NCBI GenBank assembly: GCA_943736015.1
Contig: OX031065.1
Location: 21,590,427-21,654,426 of the forward strand
Origin: Tridacna crocea
Taxonomy: Eukaryota > Mollusca > Bivalvia > Cardiida > Cardiidae
Length of the DNA: 64,000 nucleotides
Reading direction: 5' to 3'
Position numbers and translations under genes: made by a program. A model generated the notes under the pieces. That model saw only the letters and a program-made list of their open reading frames with translations, was not told the DNA's origin and ran no database searches. Position 1 is the first letter of the stretch. Each line of letters opens with the position of its first letter. Positions 1-11,300 of the stretch are shown here, one piece after another.

Positions 1-122
1 ATCAAAAGCATTTGCAGACGACAAAATAAAAGAGGCTGAAAATTTGAAATTTGTTTTGTGAAGGGTAGAAAACATTGTGGGAAAGGGTCGTCAAAAGTAG
101 GGATTATTCGGTAATGAGTTAA
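1..122. mobile_element. F1 MITE, hairpin core deleted
   Basis: Right-hand part of an F1 element ending ...GGTAATGAGTTAA at 122. The AACATTGTGGGAAA arm runs straight into GGGTCGTC, so the whole central hairpin is missing. The left terminus is outside the window. Confidence 0.7.
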
Positions 123-539
123 TTCTTACTGGACAGTGTCTTGCTAAAGAGCTGGTTCGGCTAAACGAAACGCTAACCCTGTGAACTGTCTCCGCAAAAT
201 GACTGTTTGTAATAAAATAGCAAACAAGCAAAGTGGGCAATGATTTTGTAGAATAAGACTGGCACAGCTTCGTTGGTAAAGAAGGAACAGAAAAGAAGTA
301 AATATCTGTTCTGTTCTATTCCTATAACGACTTGACAGTGACTATAAGACTAGAATCATTTAGCACATAATCATGACATTGTCATAAAAACATTCAACAC
401 TGGTACAACATTAACAAAAACGTTGATTTTAGCACTTCATTAAACATATCCGTGTACTAATTTTCTTGTAGACAAACTGTTATCATTGTTCAAAGCATTT
501 ACAGAAGACTAAATGAATGTTGAAATATTATTTTTGTCT

Positions 540-768
540 TTAACCCTTTACCCCATAAGGCATTTCTATGGTATCTCTAATTAACCCTAAATAACAGCAA
601 GAATGAAGCCGTTTCTTATGTGTATCTGACACCTTTTGATAGTGTAGAAAACATTGTGGCAAAAGGTGAAATTGCTCGTCACGAGCAATTTCACCTTTTG
701 CCATCATGTTTTCCAAAGACTCCTAAGAGCAATGCATAGAAATGAGTATCTATGGAGTAAAGGGTTAA
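540..768. mobile_element. F1b MITE, complete, TTAA-bounded
   Basis: Ends are TTAACCCTTTACCCCATA and the imperfect inverse ...GGAGTAAAGGGTTAA. The core hairpin is of the F1 type but reads GGCAAAAGGTGAAATTGCTCG with its inverse. A second copy in inverse orientation is at 51650-51878. Terminal arms differ from F1 while the core is shared. Confidence 0.85.
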
Positions 769-779
769 AAGGGCAGAGA

Positions 780-892
780 AAAGAGTTCTAGGAAAGGAAA
801 ATATGCATATTATCAGCGTTCTTTCCTTTTCCGATAATGTTTTCAAAGGCCCCTTTTCTGTGCCGTTAAATCTTTGGATTGTTTGGTGAGGT
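780..892. mobile_element. Degenerate F1 MITE remnant
   Basis: Half of an F1 element: a TTTCCTTTTCCGATAATGTT arm, then AAAGGCCCC and GGATTGTTTGGTGAGGTTAA. It lies 12 bases after the F1b copy. Confidence 0.5.
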
Positions 893-1533
893 TAAGACCG
901 TGAAAGCGTCTTGCTCAATTTGCTGTTCAAGACATTGTAATACAAAAGAAAAGAAGATATCATATTTAAGCCTTGTGAACTGGTTGAAATGTTGCAACAG
1001 ATAAGCATGTGACCTTCAGCAGAACACAGCCCACCGAACGACAAACAGTATCCATTTTCAAATTCATTCCAAGTCTAGATTTGGACTTAACACGTCTTTT
1101 GATTGACAAAAGAACTACATTCAGCCATTCAGAAGTTGCGTTACTTTAAATTCGGAAAGTTCGTGGAAAAAAAAGACAAAGAAAGTGCCTTAGAACGGTA
1201 TTTAGGATCGTCCAAATCCGTGTGAGCTTTCGCGCCTATACCTCACAATCCAGACTTTAAACAACAAGATTTTAGATTTGGACAGGTACAGGATTTTGTC
1301 GTTTGATACAGAATTTAAGTCATTCCTCTTGTAACAAATGTGGTGCAGATGACTTTGAAAACGTCTTTGTAGAACGAAAAACAGTAACACGTGTTGTCGA
1401 CATGAAAACATGTCAATTACATTTTGTAAACAAGACAATTATTGGGAAGGTACTTGTTACTAGTGCCTTCCGTTTCTTTTTTAATTGTTTCCAATAGTTT
1501 TCGGCTTCGGGATGCAAAGAATTGTCTGTATAT

Positions 1534-1553
1534 TTTAATGTAAATTGTTTAAT
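1534..1553 (-). promoter_or_regulatory. Candidate Irx poly(A) signals (two ATTAAA)
   Basis: Two minus-strand ATTAAA hexamers lie 98-117 bases beyond the stop codon (1548-1553 and 1534-1539), in AT-rich DNA. No AATAAA was seen on this strand down to position 1. ATTAAA is the commonest variant signal in animals. The choice is inference, and the true 3' end may lie beyond the window. Confidence 0.3.
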
Positions 1554-1650
1554 AATTAAGAAAACCGTCTGTTATAATACGTGCAAAAACGGCAATATTA
1601 TGGCAACAAATGAAAGAAATGATGAGGAGCTTTAGCACTATATTCCGTTC

Positions 1651-2360
1651 TTATAACACTATTTTACCGCTAACTCTTAGTCCATCTAGCTCTCTGGCAG
1701 GTGAGAAGAGTCCATTTTGTAACTTAGCTGACCTTTGGACAAGTCCTTCTTTAAACGCTTGCTCAGCTCTTAATGCCGCAGCATGAGCATGTTTGAAGTT
1801 AATGTCTGATTTTGTGTCCGTTGAGGTCGATAATGAATACGGGTACGATAATGTTGAATGACTGAGAGACAGTGGGTAGCCGCGGAATCCTACTGGAAAA
1901 TGTCCGTTCCGCATTGACTGGTTGGTCTGGTGGAAGTTCAAAAGTTGTGCACTACTCGGCTGTCGTGAACACACAATGGCAGGTGTAGTAGTAGTTGACG
2001 ATGATGAATTATCAGAACTATCAGAGTCTTTGTGTATTAAAAAGTCTGTGACGGACCAGATTTTCGGTCGACTATTTTGTGATTCACTACCTGAATTATT
2101 TGATCGTTCACTGTCTGTGTTAAGTTTCGAACTTTTGTCGCCCTCCGAACTTGTACCAGTATCACTTGCTGCGCCGTTAACTAGAAATTGTTGGTCGACC
2201 GGTCCATTGTTGTTGAGTTGTGAGATAGCTTTTGATGTTTCTGTTATCGAGGTTTCCGAATGTGAATCTAAATCGGCAAGTTCGGCATTATCTGAGTCTT
2301 CGTCGTCATCATCCACGCTGATGATCCGATCTAACACATCTTTGTTGGATTGATTGGTAT
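1651..2360 (-). CDS. Irx: Irx terminal coding exon with RPKIWS motif and stop
   Basis: The exon begins AT|ACC after an AT-rich acceptor ending TTTCAG at 2363-2361. AT completes the Asp codon opened by the previous exon. It encodes residues 232-466, ending GKIVL-TAA. Features are an acidic run (DDDDEDSD, ~247-254), Asn/Ser/Asp-rich disordered sequence, [10 protein letters not shown] (~328-337, the KPKIWSLA-type motif of Irx proteins), a poly-Thr/Ser stretch, and a closing Ala/Glu segment with [11 protein letters not shown] that could be the family's C-terminal Iro-box region (uncertain). The antisense frame is open from 1922 to 2353 only because of Asp/Ser codon bias. The exon contains no visible mobile sequence. 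Confidence 0.94.
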
Positions 2361-5300
2361 CTGAAATATATATTATATATATTTGAATGAATTGGGCATC
2401 CCTTGTTTAAGTTACACTTAAATTCTCTTCTAAGTGAATAGATATCGTAATTCAGTTTCACCATAACCTGTGAAACATTTCGAAAAATGTTGGAGAAAAT
2501 GCTCAAAGAAGTGCAGTATTAGTTGTGCGGTCAGGTGGCAGGGGACTTGGAAACTTGTTCGCGGCTGTGGTGAATCATGTCACCACCTCGCCTTCGGCTC
2601 GGGGCGACAGCCGTGAACAAGTTTCCAAGTCCCCTGCCACCTGACCGTACAACGAATTTATTATACTTCAAAGTTTTACACTTTCAAAGCGCGTTAAGCG
2701 AAATTTTCCTGTATTATAATCTCACGAATCGAGTATGCTGACGAAAGAAAAATTCCCTCCTAAGTACCAAAATTCAATGAAAAGTGACGTCACTGGAAAT
2801 TGACGTCACTAAAATGTGCAGTTTGGTGCATAAATGTGCAGTCTGGTGATCGATCGACGCCGCCATTTTGGATTTTGTGTTTCACGTGTGGTGATGTTTA
2901 CGGGGCACGCAAAAGGGAAACCGGCTTAACGTGGTTTTTGCCAGGGTACATGATATATATGTACCCGGCATGTTAACCAATGAGATCAAGAGACATTTCT
3001 TTGCAGTAAAATAATTTGTTTTATGACATTGCAGAAAATTGAAAAGCCAACATCGTATTCTATCTAGGGATGAAACTCTTGTCCCGCTAAACATATTAGA
3101 TTTATTTTATGAAAAAGGAGTTGTAAGACTTTTTGAACTGTTGAAAAGAGGCAGACGGTGTAGAAAGTAACTGAAAAAAAAAAACACTTCTTGTCAGCCT
3201 TCTTCCTGTAAAAAAAGCCCGACGATTTTCTCTTGTAATGTGTGATATAATTTGCATCTTATGAAGGTGGCTAGGTGAGGAAATAACCCGTCTTCATACT
3301 AATGTTATTTTCTGAAAGAGTGCGATTCCGTTAAGTTAATCAGTGGTTAAGGAACAGGAACCTCAAATACAGATCCTCCGTGGCGAGACTGGTCACGTGA
3401 TTGAGATCATTTGGCATGCGCTGTGCAAAGAGCCCTAGTGTTATTCCGTCGACTAGGAGCCGAAAATACCTAAACAGACGCAACGGTATGACAGAAATAT
3501 TGTTAGAAGCTAAGTAAAAATCATATTTGAAATTTCTAAAAAAAAAGCTTTAACACTTTATCAAACAATCCTGTTGTTTGACGACTTTGATCGAAGGTTT
3601 TGGAGGTTTTTGAAAGCACTGTAAGAAAAGGAGAAAATGCTGGTAAACAGGATTTACCCCTTTTCCCACAACTATTTTCTACTTTGCTAGTAATTTAGAC
3701 AAATCCAAGCCTTTAGGTCAAATTATTATCGTAGTCTGCAAAAACTCTCGATTTGGGTCGGTCTAAAATTTTGTCATTTTATAAAGAATTGAGCTTTTTT
3801 TCCATTAATTTTCGCAATTTTTATTACAAGTTGCGCAAATAAATGAAGCGGAAGAGACAATTCAGACGGCGGTGTAAACACTCTGATGTGGACATGTGAA
3901 ACACAAAGGACTGGTCGTACTTCGCGGCAAGATTAAAGAAACTGTTGTAATGATTACACTATATAACACTTGACCAAACCAATACATTACTATGCTTAGT
4001 CTGCTGCAAAGATACTATTCAAAACATTTTGCCAAAAGAAGAAATTGCTTGAATAAGTAATTCCTGCTTTGTCCTTAAGCCACAAAGTAAGTTTTGCTGT
4101 ACTCTCATCTCTAATATAAATCACTGCTACAACTTTTTCCTACTTCAGAAAATGTTTGAGACAGATCAGTCAAAATGTTCAGATAAGGTAACTGGTTAAA
4201 TCAACATCCACCGAAATGACCAATCAATGCCGTCCTTTCAAAGTTGTAATTGGAAGCTGGAGTAATACAAATTGAATTCTTAAACCTTATAATAGTTTTA
4301 ATCAAGGTATCGACTGAGAATTCAGTGATTTTACGTAATCTCGATTGCAGGTAAATTGATTCGAGTCTCCCGAGGCACTTAACATGATGTCGTTTACAGT
4401 CAGGTGTGCTTAAAGCAGCTCACAGCTATATTGTGTATGGATGACGGTTAGTTAAGCTTGATAGCTAAATGTCTGCGTTCTTTTGCAGAGATCGTCTTTA
4501 AACCATGATAGTAAGAAATACAAACGAAGAGGACAATCAAGCTCCTCAGTATCTGGATATATTGCAGTGAAATTCTTACCCCGTTAGTCACGGGAAAATA
4601 GTGTCCATTGACATATTACGCTTTTTTATGTTATACATAATTATATAAGTGTCTCAATGGTGCAATGGCCTAGAGGATTAAGGCGAAACAATTTTTTGGG
4701 GGATCCTGTTATGTTTTGCTTCAATTCTCTGAACTGGTTGAAATATTTTGGAATGATTCACTTGTCCCCATTTAGACAGAAAAATAAGAAAATAAAATGA
4801 TACTATTTATTCTATCAATTCGATTATGCATTTCTTCTAAAACTTTGTAAAAGAAAAAAACACTTTTTCATTTGATACTATATCCCTCATAATTTACCTT
4901 GTGTTACTCTTAAATCTGCTACTTACTTTAGTAGTCTTCATGTGGTGCGTTTAGAGAGTTTTAGGTGTATAAAAGGGATATGCTGTATTTCACTTTTTCC
5001 CTGAAGAAATGTTACATGTACACAAATACAAATGATATATCTATAATATGATTCTGGACACATTTCAGCAATGTTTGTTGATTTATACCGAACAGACACT
5101 GTTTAAAAATGTAACAAAAGAGATAATTTGTATTTTGACAAATCTCCATTTTAGGTTCCTCACAAGTTCCTTAACCCTTTCCCAAACAACCCCTGATTTT
5201 TACGGGTCTGGAATAGTGGCCTTTTGAAAGCATTGTGGGAAAAGAAGAAAATGCTGGTAACCAGCATTTTCTCCTTTTCCCACAATGTTTTTTGTCCAAT

Positions 5301-8300
5301 CATAGACAAAAATCATCTTTTCAGCAAAAGTTGAATTGTCGTCTGCAAATGCTTTAAAATTTGGTCTAGTCCAAAAGTTTGTCGTTTGGGAAAGGGTTAA
5401 ATAAAAGTATACGTCGCTTTAAACCAAGATCAAGCGGCAGTGCATCAGAAGTGAAAAGCGCGAGGTGCTCAGTTGGAACCGCAAACTCTCCCAGATGATT
5501 TCTTTCAGTTTTTGAGGTTTGAGGAATCATTAGTTTAGAGCCCGCAAGTTCCGGCAATTTATAAGTCTCTCGGGCAAAGTACTTAACACGTTGAGGGGGA
5601 CAGTTATAATATCAAACAAGAAGCCTGATCGTGATCAAACACCTTCTTCAAAATTGTCTTAAAAACAAGCCAAATTTCGCTGAGCACCTGATGTGTTCAA
5701 CAAACAAAGAAAATTCACAAATGAATGAACCATACTCTGTAAAAAGAAGATTAAATGCATCTGAAAAAAGATATCAACTCGTGTCATCCTGCACAATCTG
5801 CACAGACTGACATCAGAGTTCCAGATAAGAGGGAGTGATAGTGTTCTAAATGCATTATTTTTCTTCAAAACCCTTTGCTGTGGGTACTCATTAGAATTGT
5901 CTCGATGAGACGATTCTAATGAGTACCCGCAACATAGGGTTTAATGGAGAATAAGTAATAATTTTGAATCTGAAATCAAAATCAATCCTTCTATCTCGAG
6001 CTCTGTCTATACATTAGCCGAAACTATCACCTGACCGTACAACTAATAATGTACTGATAACAATAATCAACATTTTTTGCAATACAGAAATTAATTCTTT
6101 AAATTCGTTACTTAAATATTTGTAAAATAACATTATTATCTACTTAACTATAAGTATGAAGAATGAAATCACGCTCGGTCTAGTTTTATTTCGATGGTAA
6201 AAAATAAACATATTTTTCTGCTAGAATGCGATAAAACGTGTCATGTATCATATTGCAGGAGATTACATAAAATATGTTTCCACTGTTTCCCCGATATCCG
6301 ACTTTCTAGAAAAAAGCCACCAACGTCGTCACTCATACTATTCCAACTGTCAAAATAGAGCTTTACTTCATAGACTAACGCGTTAAATACCCTCTTTTTG
6401 AAGTTTAAGTTTAATTATAGATGAAAGATTCCAGGGAAGAAACTAGGGATCGCATTTACCTTAATTTCTAAAAGCAATTCTCGTTTTGACTTCAGAGACT
6501 TATTCATCTGATTAGCCTATTACTACAAAACCCAGAATTTTAAGGACCCTGTTTCAAAACAACTGCACGAAAAGGGAAAACAAACTATTCTAACAAGCAT
6601 TTCCTCCTTTTCCAACAATGTTTTTTAACCTTTCAAAAATAAATCAAATAAGTTGAATCACGTGTAAGTTGTTGTTTGTAAATGTTTTTTATTTTGGATC
6701 AGTCTAAAACCCGTGTCGATCGATGACGGATTAACTGAGACAACAGCGAAGTCAATCATATTTCTAAAATTTATAGTTTTTTTATGATACTTAGAGCTTT
6801 TGGTGAAAAGAAAAAATGAATAATCCAAAGTCTATTTAATCTTTGTATTAGACAAGGAATTTTGGCATGTTAGAGTAAATTGTGCATACAGAATTTCAAT
6901 AAAAAACTGAACAGTATTGTATCTGAAAACAAATGCAGGTAAAAATGTTTACTTGCTTTCATAAAAGAATTTTTTGCTCAGTTTTCACATTTCATTTTTA
7001 TTTTTGTTATTTTTGCGAAGTCAATAAAATAAGATCGCTTTCTACCAAGAACGAATTAAATATTTTTTTAAACATCAAATTTATTTAATTTTATTGTTTC
7101 TAACATCAAGTTTATCTAAATCTTATTTAAAAAATAATGCAAGTGAATGTAAACATGCATGGTGTTTCTTACAACAAGAACAACATTTAGAATTTGTGCG
7201 CAAGCTCAAACCAAAATTACATAATTTCGATGGCCGGTAATGCTGTTTACAAATTAATACAGAAAGCGCCTTATTACCGATAGCAGCCTTCGTGGGCAGT
7301 GTAGATCAAGATCAGGGCCCGTATTCAAAAAACATTCTTGAGAATATTCTAGGTCTTGTTCTCCAAGGTTTTCTATATTTGTAAGTAGCATCACTTCTGA
7401 TTGGCTAAACCGAATGGTTTAGCCAATCAGAAGTTGTGTTACTTACAAATATAGAAAATTCTGGAAAATAAGACAAAGAGCGTTCTTAAGAATGTTTGGT
7501 GAATACGGACTCAGATCAAAGAATGTGTGGTCTAATCTTTGATCTATAATTTATAATTAACTGAGATTTACTGGACAAAAGTAGCATTGAAATTGCAAGT
7601 ATTCTGTATTCTTATTACTTAACTTAAAATGTCCGTTTGGTGTATTTTGCAATCTACGAGTTACCACACACCCGTTCGACAAATTTCGAATTTTGTTCCA
7701 CAATTCTACATCTTTCTCCGAGAAATAAATCTTTAAAAGTGAGCTGTGCCTCCAGCAAAATGTTGCGATCTTCCTTAGTCCATAAATAGCCTGTGTTAAG
7801 TATTTATATGTAGTTTAGAAATTGCCAGGAAAAGGGTAAAACATAGTAAAAGTATAACAAAGTCAAATAACATTAAACTAGCAGTATTTTCTGACAAAAA
7901 AGGGTGATTTTCCTTTCTTTAAACACATTTTTATTTGGCTTCGTATTTTGTGCCTATAAAGGAGAAAGCGGGTCTTTTTTAGTTTTTGCTCATTTTCGAG
8001 ATTTTCATTTCCGAAATCATTCCGAGAAATTTGAAAACGGGCTGACGTTGGTTTATTTTTTGTTTCAAAAGGCTTGCCACATTGAAACAACCGAACACCT
8101 GTGTTATATGCCTATCTCCTAAATAAACATGTAAACTGATCGCCCGACTCTCGGAAATATCAAAAGGATTTATCATACATAAAAACATAGTCTCGAAAAA
8201 ATAGGGGGCGAAACAGCATGTTAACGAAAACAGTATCTAAATTGTGTTTTACTGCAGAAATCGGATGTCAGCTGTGGCTGCTGGATTTAATTTATTGCCT

Positions 8301-11300
8301 CAAGATATCATAGCTTATTAGGACGAAGCAGTCGACAGCTTCTGAAAATAATGTGGAAATAGTAGTAACTGCTTTAAACCCATTACCACACAATCCCTAC
8401 TTCTGACGACCCTGTGAGAAAAGCCTTTAGAAAACAAGGTGGGAAAAACATATTTCGAATTTTCAGTCACTTTCATTTTGTTGTCTGCAGATGCTTTCGA
8501 TTTGGCCAAGCCTGAAATATTGTCGTTTGGTAAAGAGTTAGAAAGTAATGACTCTATATAAACAGGTTTCTTCTTCACTACAGTTTTGTTTTCCTTATAG
8601 TGTTTTTTGTACTTTCTAAAGTAAGCCTCCTTCGTATTGTTTGGTATGAACTTCCATATGCCGCCTAAATTCTTTATCAAACGATAAAATTTATATTTGT
8701 TCAAGTTAAAAGCTTTTGCAGACAACAAAAAAAAAATGTTTCCCCAAATGACGTATATAATTGCATAAGGCAGGGCGAAAAACGTCAGGCGAGATGAAGA
8801 CAAAATGCTGGAAACCATATTTCTCCTTTTCCACCGATTTTATTCAAAGCATTCTTCATCAGGGTCTTTAACCCTTTCCCAAACGACAAACTTTTGGACT
8901 AGACCAAATTGAAAGCATTTACAGACGACAATTCAACTCTTGCTGAAAAGATGATTTCTGTCTATGTGAGGTAGAAAACATTGTGGGAAAAGGAGAAAAT
9001 GCTGGTTACCAGCATTTTCTCCTTTTCCCACAATGTTTTCAAAAGGCTACTATTCCAGACCCGTAAAAACCAGGGATTGTTTGGGAAAGGGTTAATTGTC
9101 GGTATTCTTTGCTAGGAGCTGGAGCGCTCTAGTTGTACTTGTACTTCAGGCTGACTCTCTGCAATAGTAATTGGTGCAAGAACTCTCACGCGAGCAGTGC
9201 CGCCTGTTTGGGCCAAACCCAAACAAATATGGTGGTATTTTAAGCTATTTTAGCATATGAACCTCTCGAAAGCTTCTGCAAACGAAAACTGAACTGCAAA
9301 ATTTCGAAAGGAAGATTACGAGTATTTTCTCCTTTTCCAAAAACGTTTTCGAAAGCTCACATTCCTTGATGGTCGTAGGGAAGTCCTGTACAGACGTATA
9401 CATTTTAGGACTGTCTATTCCAGCCAACCAAGAACGTGATAGATTCGAACTACTAGCATCAGTATTTCCTCCTTTCTCCACAACGTTTTCAAAAAGCCTT
9501 TCTTTCTTGCTGGTCTTTTACATACAGGTTCGTGTGGAGTAGACTTACCCATTGCCATAATTATGGCTTGCAACAAAAAAGGGCATTCGGACATTTGCGT
9601 AAAGTGTCGTCTCAGATTAGCCAGATTTAATCCGAAACGACACTTGCCGTTCTTATGTAATTTTCAGTTTTTCGCAAGTCTATATACTTTAGAGCAAACT
9701 CTAATGTAGTCGTAAATTGCCGTCTCGGATTAGCCTGCGCGGACTGCGCAGGCTGATCCGAGACGACACTTTACGCAAATGTCCGAATGCCCCTTTTCGC
9801 GTGTTGCAAGCCAATCATAATCTCGACTTTCAACGACTAGAGGCTTTTAAAAACATTATGTTCACGAGCATTTTCTCCTTTTTCCTACAATGTTTTCTAA
9901 CCTATCAAAGACAATATCAACAATTACATTATGAGCAATTTTAATTTGTCGTCTGTCAACTCTTTCAGGTTGGACCAGTCTTAACTTTTGTCGTTTGGGA
10001 AAGAGTTCAACAGTTTTGGTCTATCTATTCCAGCCAACCAACAACGTGATAGTCTCGAAGCCGAGGTTGTTTCTGTCGGAAAAACTTTTGGCAGTTGAGT
10101 GACAACTTGGATAACATGTAAAGTTCTATAAAACCGCGGGAATTTCCACAAAATTATCTTTCTTTTTCCTCTATTTCACTTCGTGTACCCTTTCGCCTGA
10201 TGGGTCAACTGTAGGTCTAAGATAGAAACATCGTGAAGTATGGAAAAAGATACTCTCTTATAGTTATTGTAGTGAAATTCCGAATTGGTACCGAGATTTC
10301 TTAGCCTTGTACAAAAATATTAGGCTATATTTTAACTAATGCGGCATTTAATACCAATAACTTTGATTTTGTTTTTTAAATTGCATAAGAATCTTTACTC
10401 GGTATTGGAATATCCAGTATTCTAGGCTTTGGGGAAAAAAAACATTGTGAGAAAAGGAGAAAATGCTGGTAACCAGCATTTTCTCCTTTTCCCACAATGT
10501 TTCATACTCTTTTCATCATATAATCCAAATTTAATTTGTCTCATATAATATATGAGAAGACCAAACTTTAGGTTTTCTGGAAAAGAGTGTAAAACTGCAT
10601 CATGAAACAACGGGGAAAATGTTTTATCCTGCAATATAAATTCTTGGTGTGTGTTAAGACATACTCCGGATAGATTTTCCCGGACTTTGCGATAAGAATG
10701 ATATAAAATAAATCAAACTTTAAAATCGCTGTCAATTCTTTTTTTGCCAAACCATCAGAACACACACGTGAATATTTTGTTCCTTTATATTCTCTATCCT
10801 GCTAATTAACCCATTACCACATAATCCCTACTTTTGACGACCCTGAGAAAGACGACACGCCTTTAGAAAACATTGTGGGAAAAGGAGAAAATGCTGGTTA
10901 ACTTATATTACTGAAACCTAGGATATACGTAAATTTCTTGATCTGTCTTCGGGTTACGACTCAAATGTATACCAAACGACAAAAAATAGACTTGTCCAAA
11001 TTGAAAGCTTTTGAAGACGACAAAATAAATCTAAATCAAAAACTGAAGTTTGAATTTGGAAGGGTACAACAATGCATTAATCTTGGAAACCTTCTGCCTC
11101 GATTCAATTGGAAATACATTAAACTCCTATTCATATTTGGTTGGACGGTTGTATTGGGGTTTCAACAGTTAAGATGGCGGTTGGTAAAAGGCACATATGT
11201 TTCCTGGCTTTCTCACACCAGTACTAACACAACATTCTTTCCAAAGCCACCGACTACTTTTGTCACATGCTTCAGCAGAGGTGAGAGGCAAAAATACGCC

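Noticed and set aside
1922-2353. 143-codon plus-strand ORF rich in Ser/Leu/Glu
   Set aside because: Exact antisense of the Irx terminal exon. Open only because of Asp/Ser/Asn codons on the other strand.
4650-4700. tRNA gene candidate
   Set aside because: Only an A-box-like stretch. No B box or cloverleaf could be drawn.
8318-8818. 166-codon minus-strand ORF
   Set aside because: Composed of two decayed F1 elements plus AT-rich linker. No domain, and the residues follow the MITE sequence.
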